Assembly: GCA_001600495.1 (NCBI GenBank)
Contig: BCKE01000002.1
Location: 571,093-635,092, forward strand
DNA: 64,000 nucleotides
From: Pilasporangium apinafurcum
Lineage: Eukaryota; Oomycota; Peronosporomycetes; Pythiales; Pythiaceae
Reading direction: 5' to 3'
Positions 20,108 through 32,100 of the stretch are shown here, in pieces. The notes beneath the pieces are model-generated. The model was not told the origin of the DNA. It ran no database searches and saw nothing but the letters and a program-made list of their open reading frames with translations. The position numbers and the translations under genes were made by a program. The stretch's first letter is position 1. Every line of letters starts with the position of its first letter.

Positions 20108-23100
20108 ATGAGTACATTAGAAGATGTAGAATATCTGGCGCAGTGGATCCGTGATCGAATTACATTGCCTGACTACCAACGGAAATCATGGACGTCTATG
20201 GATTTGGTGACGGTCAAGGAGTTCCTCGAAAGCGCAAATGTTCCTGCCCTTTTCATAACATTGCTGCCTAACAAGAATCTCTCAGTCACCATACATGCGC
20301 CTCGAAGTGATGGTACAGTTATGTATTTTGTCAAAAACGGACAGGTGATTATCACACCTGCCAACGTCAAGGAGTCATTGCAGTTTGGTACCGTGGAGAA
20401 AGATGCCATTGCGTCCTTATTGCACTTGATGAATGGATACTTTCTTCAACGATTGCAGGCGAATCAATCATGGCCGGAAAGTATTCAGAAAGAGTTAACG
20501 GGGCAGTTTTATCGGTTTATGTCTAGCCTCACCGAGACTGTGAGCCGTGGATGTGGGAAGACCGTGTTGTATCTCCCACCAGTAAACGCAGACAAGTTTA
20601 ACTATAAGGATAAAGACCTTGTGCAGCAGTTGGAATCGACAGTGATTCACTGGACGAGGCAAATCAAGGAAGTAATTAACAACCAAGACAATGCTCATGA
20701 TGCAGAAGGTGCTGGGCCGCTTGAGGAGATCAAATTTTGGGAGCATCGGACACAGGACCTATCTGGCATCACGGATCAATTAAATCGCCAAGGTGTAAAG
20801 GAGATTGTTGACATTCTTCGCGCTGCAAAATCATCGTATCTTCAGCCTTTCGAGACGCTATCACAGATCATTAAGAAAGGATCAACGGAAGCTAATGATA
20901 ATCTCATGTTTCTAACAAAACTACGACCGGTATGTCGCGAGATTGCATGCGCGCAACCAGAGGAAATTCCACTGCTTTTGCCAAAGCTGCTCAATTTTAT
21001 TCGCCTCATTTGGATGTATTCGCGGCATTACAATACGGAAGATCGAATCACAAGTCTACTTCGCAAAGTGAGCAGCGAAATCATTGCCGTTTGCTGCAAA
21101 AAAATTTCACTTCAAGACATCTTTGATGGTAATGTCGAGGAAAGTATCTGTCACTTGGAGCAAAGCATTCAATGTGGCATTTCCTGGAAGCAAATTTACC
21201 GCAAATCGGTAACAGCAGTCAATGCGAGTGCTCCGTCCGCAGATCGTCGATGGAATTTCGATGAAACTGGTATTTTCGCTCAGATTGATGCCTTCGTACA
21301 GCGCTGCCGAGAGCTATTGGAGGTATGTGAAGGCCAAATTCAGTTTGCACGAAAAGGAAAAGATGGTAAACGTGAGGAGTTACCTACGTTTGGTGGGAAT
21401 CGAGGCTTGGAGATTGTGAAAAGCTTGCGTGGAATTGAGACTCAATTCCAAGGGCACATTGATCGTCTTAGAAGGCTGGAGTACGATATCCTAGACGTGA
21501 AAATTACAAGCTGGCATACAGATTTCAACTCGTTCAAAAATGGGATGAAGGACCTTGAAGCGATGACTCAAAATGTCATAAATGGCGCTTTTGAAAGTGT
21601 GTCGACAATTGCTGCAGGTGTAGATCTCATCCTTGCCTTTCAGAGGATAGCCCAGCGAGAGGCAATTAAACGCTGTGTGGAAAAGCGAACTATTGATATT
21701 TTCGGCATGTTTAAATCCAGTGTTGCTACCATCCGAAATCTGTTTGAGAAGAATAAGCACTCACCACCGCTGTCACCAACAGAGCCACAGTTTGCTGGTT
21801 CTGCTCTTTGGGCACGTAGCTTACTCATGCGCGCCACTGACGACTTATCTCGCGTTCAAGAGCTTGCTAATGCATCGAATACTACAGAAAATGATGAAGC
21901 TCAAACTTGTTACGATGGCTTTCGACTTGTCATTAACGAATATATTCAGCGAAAGTATCACGACTGGATTGAAGACTTGAATTTGCTTGGAAATACTAAT
22001 ATGAACTCAAGGCTAGAGAGTCCATTGATGACAAAGACTGGTTCCACAATGGAAGGTCTGGGAGCTGCTGCTCCTGGAAAGGGATATGGGGATACTCCAG
22101 TAACTAATACAGTGAATCTGAACGCGCACCCCGCAGGGAAAGGAGATCCAAATGCGCTTCAAAATACAGAGAAAACATTGATTGGACGTGCCAAGAAAGG
22201 GTTTTTGCATTGTAACTTCGATCAACCACTTTTAAACTTATTTGCCGAGGTTCACTATTGGCAGTATTTTAATGGAGAGATCCAAATCCCATATATGGCG
22301 CATGATATTTGCAATCAAAAAGAACAATTACGTATTCTTCGGGAGCATGTAATGCTTGTAGTTCGCGATTACAATCGTATTCTACTTGACCTGTCTTCTA
22401 CGGAACGCCGTTTATTTGAAGACATAATTCGAAAGTTGGATCGGCGCATCCAACCTGGACTTCAAAAGCTGACATGGGTATCGAAAGGCATTGTTGAATG
22501 GTATGTTGCTGACTGTCGGAAACACTGTGAAAACACCTACAAGATTGTACAAGAGTTTCAGGAAAACAAAGACATCGTGGCGAAGAACTGTAAGATGATT
22601 AGCAGTCTAATGCATATTTTCATCGAGCGAAATACTGTGTACGATGAGGGTGTGTTTGAAGTCAAACAAGAAATTCATCGAAAAGAGATCGAGAAGCAGC
22701 TTCGTGGTGCGTATCACACTATCAGCTCGACGATGTCGGCCACCTATTATCACTTTGCATCGGGTCCACCTGAAGTGCAGCGCGAATGGAATCGCTTTGT
22801 TGAACGCTGTGATAAGATGTTAGAGGATGCTTTACGTCAATCTGTGAAAAAATCTCTTCAGGAATTGTCGAAAGCAATAAACGGCGATGCAAAAACGGAT
22901 CCTCGACCGCTGTTTCGCATTCACGTCGTTCTGGAAGACAGCAAAGTAGAATTTAAACCATTTATGGCGGATTTGACTCAGATGGTGAACACTGTCGCAA
23001 AAGAAGTTTTCAATGTTATATCGGTCGTCCCCCGTTTAGTCTCGTCGCTCCAGCGAGATACAAACAACAATCAAATACTTTCTGAAAACGCAAGCAATTC

Positions 23101-26100
23101 GATGTCTCTGCTTGCGGATAGTAAGACTGAGAACAATACCTTCGCAGCAAAAGCGGAAGACATTGCGACAACGGATATAGTAGCAGCGAAAATGGACCAA
23201 CCTCAAACAGAAGAAACTACGCTATCAGCCACAACTGCACCAAATGAACCTGCAGTTGCCAATGCTAACACTTTTTATCAGTCGATATTTAATGACGAGG
23301 AAATTTTGAAAGTTCTCGTTCATATTATGAATGGAATGTCTTCCAGTGCAACAGAGTTGCAAAAGTATCTTGGGTATTGGGACAAATACAAGCTGTTATG
23401 GAATCAAGATAAGCAAGCATTTATCCGTCGATATGCGAAAGCCAATCGACCCTTGCAACAATTTCGTGCTGATATCGAGCGTTATCGAGAGCAGCAAGCT
23501 AGTATTCAAAATGAGGACTTGACAAATACGATCAACTTCATCCAAATTGACACTAACTTCCTGAAAGCAAGCTTGGTTGAACATACTGTTCAGTGGATCG
23601 GAAAGCTTACTGGTTTACTAAACCAAACTGCTCAAGACGAGTTAAAGGATCTCATCAATATGATGAAAGAAAATACGCGCAAGCTCCAAATTAAACCATT
23701 AAACCTGGATCATCTGGGTGAGAGCATTCGCCTTCTTCAAGAAATCAAAGAAACTATGCCTTCGGTTGTAGCTCGGTTTGAACCACTGCACCAGAAATAT
23801 GAGCTACTGGCAGAATTTGATGTGCAAACTACTGATGAAGAGCAAAGAGATCTCATGAATCTCAAGTCTAATTGGGACACGTACGAGTTAATGTTAGTCG
23901 ATGCTAATACAATGCTTCAGAAATGCAAGATCAGCATGAAACAAAATTTGCAGGACTCCGTTACAGAGCTGAACACGATCATGTCTGACCTTCGGGTAGA
24001 AGCTGAACAAACATTACCATACTCCGGTGAGCAGCAATCCGCAGTAGCCCATCAAATAATCGCCGAATTTGAAAAGAAGATGGAAGCGACACGAGTTCGA
24101 CAAGCTGCATTAAAAAAGGGACTGGAGATCTTTGGAATTGAAGAATCTAAAAATGAGGGGTTTACACAAACTGAAAAGGAAATCGAACTGTTGCAACAGA
24201 TATGGACCGTGTCGGATGAATGGGAAGTCGTGTGGGCTTCGTGGAAGAATACAGTGTTTTATGAAATTGAGGTCGAAACGATGGAGAGTACAGCGGCTCA
24301 GTTTTTCAAGAAAGTTGTCAAATATGGCAAAGAAATAAAAAATTGGCCGGTGTGGAGTTCGATGAAGACTAAAATCGAGCAATTTCGACAAACTTTGCCG
24401 TTGATCCAGGACTTGAAGAGTCCGGCATTAAGAGCGAGACATTGGGCACAATTGAAGGAAGAAATGGGCAAATCTTTTGATACGGAGTCAACTACGTTCA
24501 CCTTGGAGCGTGTTTTTTCGCTTGGATTTCATTTACACGCAGAATTTATCAGCACTTTGTCAAGCAATGCGAGCAAAGAGCTATCGATTGAGCAGGCTCT
24601 CGACGGAATTGATAAGCGATGGGCTGTTATTGATATCGATATTTGTGAGTATAAAAGTGTGTATTATAAGATTCGATCGGCTGACGACTTGTTCACCGCG
24701 CTAGAAGACGATCAAGTCCAATTGTCAACAATGAAGGCATCACCTTTCTTTGCTTCTTTTTCCACGCGAATATTGTATTGGGAAAAAGCCCTGGCTCACA
24801 TGTCGGAAGTTATTGAGACGTTGTTGAGCGTCCAACGCTGCTGGATTTACTTAGAAAGCATATTTATGGCATCTGAAGACATCCGCAAGCAGCTCCCCTT
24901 AGAAAGCGCACTATTTGACGAAGTCAATGCCGCTTATTGCAAAGTAACAGAAGGAATGGCCAAAACCAAAAATGCACTTCGCGCGACTCAGGAGCAGACT
25001 GTACTAAGTACATTACAAGTTATGCAAGAAAAGCTGGATCAAATTCAAAAATGCTTGGATCAGTATCTAGAAACAAAACGAATGCTGTTTCCTCGATTTT
25101 ACTTCCTTTCCAATGATGATCTATTGGAAATTCTAGGGCACCAGAAAGATCCGGATCAAGTACAAAAGCATATCAAGAAGTGCTTCGAAGCAATTAAGAC
25201 ACTAAATCTCGCCGCTCCTGGAACGCGTGGGAACATGACGTTTGAAGCGTTGGGAATGAACTCTCCATGTGGAGAACAAGTTCTGTTTGCGTCCAATGTC
25301 GTAGTGGCTGGAGCAGTGGAAGGATGGCTGCTTCGCATTGAGGCTATGATGGTAAGTACCCTGGAGAAGATCTATTCTCAATGTCTCATTGGGTACAAGG
25401 GTAAGAAAGAAAAATGGATCAAGGATTTTCCGGGCCAATTATTGATAACTTGCGGTCAAACTGCATGGACGAATGAATGCATCAAGGCGCTAAACGAAGT
25501 TGCCAAAGGAGAGAAGAAGGCCTTGAAACAGCTAAAGAAAAAGTGGATTTCTTATTTGAATAAGCTTGCCGACATGGTCCGTGGTCAGCTATCCTCCATC
25601 GAGCGCAAAAAGGTGGTAGCTCTAATTACCATCGAAATTCACTCTCGAGATGTCATCGATCGACTAGTGAAACAGAATTGTAAGAGCGTGAACGACTTTG
25701 ACTGGTTGATGCAATTGCGATTCTACTTTAACAAGGATCTAGGCGAATGCGGTATCTGTGAAGTCAAACAGACAGTGACGTCCTTACAATATTCGTATGA
25801 GTATCAAGGAAACAATGGTCGACTGGTGATTACACCGCTTACTGATCGTTGTGTGCTAACTATGACTACTGCTCTTCATTTGAATCGTGGAGGTAATCCA
25901 TTAGGACCAGCTGGTACAGGTAAAACTGAAACTGTGAAGGATCTAGGCAAGAATTTGGCCAAGTATGTCATCGTGTTTAATTGCAGCGATGGTTTGGACT
26001 ACAAATCTGTTGGCCGAATGTTCTCGGGGCTCGTTCAGTCAGGTGGATGGGGATGTTTTGATGAATTTAATCGCATTGAGATTGAAGTACTCTCTGTGGT

Positions 26101-29100
26101 AGCTCAGCAGGTCCTGACTATTATGCAGGCGCTTACAACAAAGCAAACGCAGCTCATGTTTCTTGGCTCGATGATCAAGTGCAATCACAATATGGGAATT
26201 TTTATCACTATGAATCCTGGTTATGCAGGGCGTACCGAACTCCCGGATAACTTGAAAGCTCTTATGCGTCCATGTGCAATGATGGTCCCAGACCTTGCAC
26301 TGATTGCAGAAGTGATGCTTCAAGCTGAAGGATTTCGTGATGCGAAGACACTGGCAAAGAAAACTACTACTTTGTATGGTTTGATGATTCAGCAGTTAAG
26401 CAAGCAAGACCATTACGACTTTGGATTGCGAAGTCTAAAAGCAGTTTTGAATATGGCTGGATCACTTAAGCGTGAGGATCCCAACTTGCAAGAAGAAAAC
26501 ATTCTACTGCGGGCCTTACGGGATATGAACATGCCAAAGTTCATCCGAGAAGATGCGGTTTTGTTCAGGTTGCTGCTTGGCGATCTCTTCCCATCAGTTG
26601 AATTACCTGTAACAGATTACGGAAGGTTACAAGGTACAATTGAACAAGAGCTTGCGGAACAGAAATTGCAAGTGCACCCCTTCATTGTGTTCAAGACTAT
26701 TCAACTATATGAATCTCAAGTTACCCGCCATTGCAACATGATTGTCGGTCAAACAATGGCAGGGAAATCAACAATTTGGAGGACGCTTCAAGCTGCAAAG
26801 ACATCGTTAGCAAAAGATGGTGTGCCTGGGTACATGCCTGTGCGTGTTCAAGTCCTTAATCCGAAGTCAATTTCGTTGAATGAGATATACGGTGTGTACG
26901 ACCTCTCTACATTTGAGTGGATTGATGGGATCTTGTCGGCAATCTTTCGTAATCTTGCTGCAGATGAAAAGGCAGAAGAAAAATGGATAATGCTAGATGG
27001 ACCAGTTGACACTTTGTGGATCGAGAGCATGAACAGTGTCATGGATGATAATAAAGTTCTAACTCTGATCAACGGTGATCGAATTAGCATGAGTCCTTCA
27101 ATGGCGCTCATGTTTGAAGTGCAGGATCTTGCTGTTGCGTCTCCTGCCACGGTTAGCCGTGCAGGAATGGTGTTCATGGATGTTGAAGATCTGGGTTGGC
27201 AACCATTTGTTCAAACGTGGTTGGTCACGACGATTTTGTTGCAGGAAGAGCGGGATGTATTACAATCACTTTTTGAGAAGTATGCTGAAAAAATATTGCG
27301 CTATAAGAAGTCTGAAGTGGCGGAACTTATTCCTGTTACAATTTTCAATAGCGTAAAATCGTTTTGTAATTTGTACAATGCTTTGGCGACGAAGGAAAAT
27401 GGTGTCGACAAGGCTACATGTGGCGATAAATTTGGTGCAATGGTAGAGAAATGGTTCCTATTTTGTATGACGTGGAGTATTATGGGAGCGGCAAACGAAG
27501 AAGGGCGTAAAAAATTTGATTCATGCCTTCGAGATATTGATACTATTTATCCACCTCTCAAAACCGCGTATGATTTTTATGTGGATGTACCCACTGGAGA
27601 GTTCAAGCTGTGGGATGAAAAGTTGCCTCAAAATTTCCGTATTGCTCCTAACACCCCGTTTCATAAGATTATGGTTCCAACGATCGATACTCTTCGTTAC
27701 GGTTTCCTTCTGCAAACATTGCTAACGGCTGGAATTCATACGCTTATTGTTGGAGACACTGGAGTTGGGAAAAGCACTGTGATTCAGAGAGAAATTGAAA
27801 GCTTGAGCGATGCTTACCAAAGATTAGTGATGAATTTTTCCTCAGCAACTTCGTCAGCAACAACACAGGACGTCATTGAAAGTGCCATGGAAAAACGTTC
27901 AATGAATCGTTTTGGCCCTGTTGGAGGGAAGAAGCTTGTTACGTTTATCGATGACCTAAATATGCCAACGAAAGACACGTTTGGTTCCCAGCCACCATTG
28001 GAACTACTCCGACAATGGGTGGATTACAGCTGCTGGTACGACCGAAAGAAGCAAACTCTCAAGTACTTTGTTGATATGCAGCTTATAGCAGCAATGGGAC
28101 CTCCTGGTGGTGGTCGCTCGGTGATCAGTTCTCGCTTTCAGAGTCGATTCAACTTGATTAATATAACTATCCCCGAGCATGCGCAATTAAAACGAATTTT
28201 TGAAACAATGCTTGTGCCGAAATTAGCGGAATTTGATGACGAGATCAAGCCTTTGGGCGTTCCTCTAGTAGCAGCTACGATCCAACTGTATCAAGCCGTT
28301 CTGGAGCTTTTCTTGCCGACTCCTGCTAACTGCCATTACCTGTTTAACTTGCGTGATATGGCAAAGGTTGTTCAAGGATTGCTGCTTGCTGATAAACACA
28401 ACGTAACAAGTCGCGATGGAACTGTACGATTATGGGTTCATGAGACCTTGCGTGTGTTTTCAGATCGATTGACAACCTATGAAGACCAGCAAACATTCAA
28501 GAGGAAAATTGATGATCTACTAGGTGTACATTTCCAATCTGATTGGGCTCGTCTTTTGGCTTCTGCCCCAGAACGGTTAAAAGAAAGTGGTCCGCTCTTT
28601 ACATACATTTTTTCCACGGCTGCCTCAGAAGATGTTGTGACACCTCCGCGGTATGTAGAGGTACTGGATATGAAAATGCTAAAATCTTTTGTTGAGGAGC
28701 AATTGGAAAACCACAATGCAGAACCGGGATTCATTCCTATGAATCTTGTCATGTTTGGGGATGCATTACTCCATATTTTGCGTATTCATCGCCAGTTGAT
28801 GTCAGCACGAGGGAATTTATTGCTTGTTGGTGTTGGTGGAAGTGGACGTCAGTCCTTGACAAGATTGGCGGCCTTTATCGGTGGCTTTAAAGTATTTCAA
28901 ATTGAAGTTGTGAAAAATTACAGAACGATTGAATTCCATGAAGATATCAAGAAACTCTATCAGCAAGTCGGTGTTCAGGAGCAAAAAACTGTGTTTTTAT
29001 TTAGCGATACTCAAATCAAGAGCGAATCATTTGTGGAGGATCTCAGCAATATTCTCAGCAGCGGGGAAGTTCCTGGTTTGTTCGAGAAAGATGAACAAGC

Positions 29101-32100
29101 AGCCTTAATTGATGGCATTCGCCAGCGAGCACGAGCCCAAGGAATCCGAGAAACCAAGGAAAGCTTATGGAATTTCTTCATTAGTGAGGTACGCCGAAAC
29201 TTACATGTTGTGTTAGCATTTAGCCCTATTGGCAAGGGATTTCGGAATCGATGTCGCCAATTCCCATCGTTGGTGAACAATACAACCATTGATTGGTTCA
29301 GCGAATGGCCACTGGATGCTCTGCAGGAGGTGGGGATGAAATTCTTAGAAGAGAAAAACATGGCAACCGACAAACAGCGTCCGAAAATCTCGTCAGTATT
29401 TGCGGTAGTCCATAGTAGCGTGCTGCTCGCGTCTTCTCAGGTTCTAGCGAGCATGAAGCGACACAATTATGTTACACCAACGAATTTTCTCTCTTTGGTG
29501 ACGGGATATGTGGATTTGCTCTCTGAGAAATCCGCAACGATATTGGATACGAGAGACAAGCTCAAAAATGGGCTAGCAAAACTCGAAGAATCTCGATTAC
29601 AGGTTGAAGAAATGTCCAAACAGCTCGAACAGCGAAAGATTGTTGTGGCTCAGAAGAATAAAGATTGCAGTGATTTGTTAGTTGTCATTGTTTCGGAGCG
29701 ACGGGTGGCAGATGAACAACGCAAACAAGTTGAAGCTGATAGCGAGCGAATTAGTAAAGAAGAAGCTGAGACAAAGAAAATCGCTGATGATGCACAGAAA
29801 GATTTGGATGAAGCGCTTCCGGCCCTCCAACGAGCGATGCTCGAGGTAGAAAATTTGGATAAAAAGGCCATTGCCGAGGTGAAAGTGTATTCTCAGCCAC
29901 CTGAACTTGTTTCGATGGTGATGTGTGCTGTAATGATATTGTTTGGATTGCAACCAACCTGGGCACAGGCAAAGACGAAAATGAATGATGTTAACTTTTT
30001 GCAGCAGATTAAAACATTTGACAAAGATTTGATACGAGACAAAACTGTCACAGCACTAAAGAAGTACACATCAAAGCCGACTTTTAATGCAGATATCGTG
30101 CGAAAAGTATCCTCTGCTGCTGGAGCCTTGTGCGCGTGGGTTCTGGCGATGGAATGTTATGCTGGTGTGTTTCGTGTTGTGGCACCCAAGAAGGAGGTCC
30201 TGAAAAAATCACAACAGGCGCTCGCTATTAAACAAAACGATTTGCAAGTTGCAAAGGAGAAGCTGCAGGAAGTAACGGAGAAGGTTGAAGCATTAAAGCG
30301 TCAATATGACACAAGTGTATCAGAGAAGAACGCATTGCGAGAAGAGGCAGAAATGCTTGAACTGAAACTTTCTCGGGCCGAACAACTGGTTAAGGGTCTT
30401 GCTGGTGAACGAGAACGATGGGAAGTTTCAATTGCCGAAAAAAACGAGAGTCTAGTGAACGTTGTCGGTGATGCTTTAGTGGCTGCGGCATTTATCTCAT
30501 ACGCTGGTCCATTTGATACCTTCTATCGTGGATCACTTGTAGATACGTGGATGAACCGAGTTACGCAACAGGGTCTTCCAATCTCTCAGAAATTCACATT
30601 TACCGACTTTTTGGCGGATCCTACTGACGTAAGAAGTTGGAATGCGCATGGCTTGCCGCGTGACTCACTTTCAACAGAGAATGGTGTCATCACAACGAGA
30701 GGCAAACGATGGCCACTCATGATTGATCCACAGGGTCAAGCTAATAAATGGATTAAATCGATGGAAGGAAGTCGATTGGAAGTGGTGGATCCAATGATGA
30801 AAGATTTATTGCGCAAACTGGAGAACGGGATCCGATTTGGATTTCCTGTGCTGATGCAAGATATTTTGGAAGAACTTGATCCGAGTTTAGAACCGGTGCT
30901 CAACAAAAGCATTATCAAGATCGGCAATAGAGAAGTGATCCGTTTGGGCGACAAAGAATTGGATTACAATCGAGATTTTCGTTTTTACTTGACGACAAAA
31001 CTGCATAATCCGCATTATACTCCCGAAGTTTCCACAAAGACAACCATCGTCAACTTTGTGGTGAAGGAACAGGGTCTTGAGGCACAGTTATTGGGGATTA
31101 CTGTTCAATTAGAAGAACCAGCGCTGGAAGAACAGAAATCAGATTTGGTCGTGAGAGTCGCGGCCGCGAAGAAGAATTTAATCGACTTGGAAAACGAAAT
31201 CCTACGTTTGCTCTCTGCTGCAAAAGGATCTTTATTAGATGATGAGTCGCTGGTAACGACTCTGAACGCGTCGAAAAGCACATCTGAGGAAGTAACTTCA
31301 CAGTTGATCATTAGTGAAGAAACTGAGAAAAAAATTGATAGCGCACGCATGGGATACGCGAAAGTGGCATTGCGGTCATCAACTCTGTATTTTGTGCTGA
31401 ATGATATGACGAGTGTCGACCCGATGTATCAATTTTCTCTGGACTCTTATGTGAGTCTATTCCAAGATTCTATTGTTAAAAGCAGAAACCTGAAGAATCA
31501 AGGGGCTCTTAGTGAAGAGTTGACAGAGCGTATTAATGCCATCAACGACTATCATACGTACGCAGTGTACGCTTACGCTTGCCGTGGACTATTTGAGCGT
31601 CATAAATTGCTCTTTTCGCTTCAAATGTGCGTGAGAGTCTTGCAAAGCACAAACAAAGTACCACATGAAGAGTATGAGTTCTTGCTGAAAGGCGGAAATA
31701 CGATGACACAGGAAGAAAAAATTACAAACTATGCAAGTGAATTTGTCACCGATCAAGCCTGGGCGAGCATCGTGGAACTGAATAAGCTCCCCAAATTCCA
31801 TGGTCTTGTGAATTCGTTTGAACAAAGCACTAAAGCCTGGAAAAGCTGGTACCAAAGTAGCACACCAGAAATTGAACCTCTACCTGGTGATTGGGATGGC
31901 AAATGCAATGAATTGCAGCGTATGCTTTTGCTTCGTTGCATACGCCCAGATCGCCTGTGTATTCAGGCTGCACGCTTTACTGCTTCCAATCTGGGAGCAC
32001 AGTTTGTTGATCCGCCCCCATTCGATTTAAAAGCGATCTATGATACTTCCAATTACAAAACGCCATTGATTTTTGTCTTGTCACCAGGAGTTGACCCCAC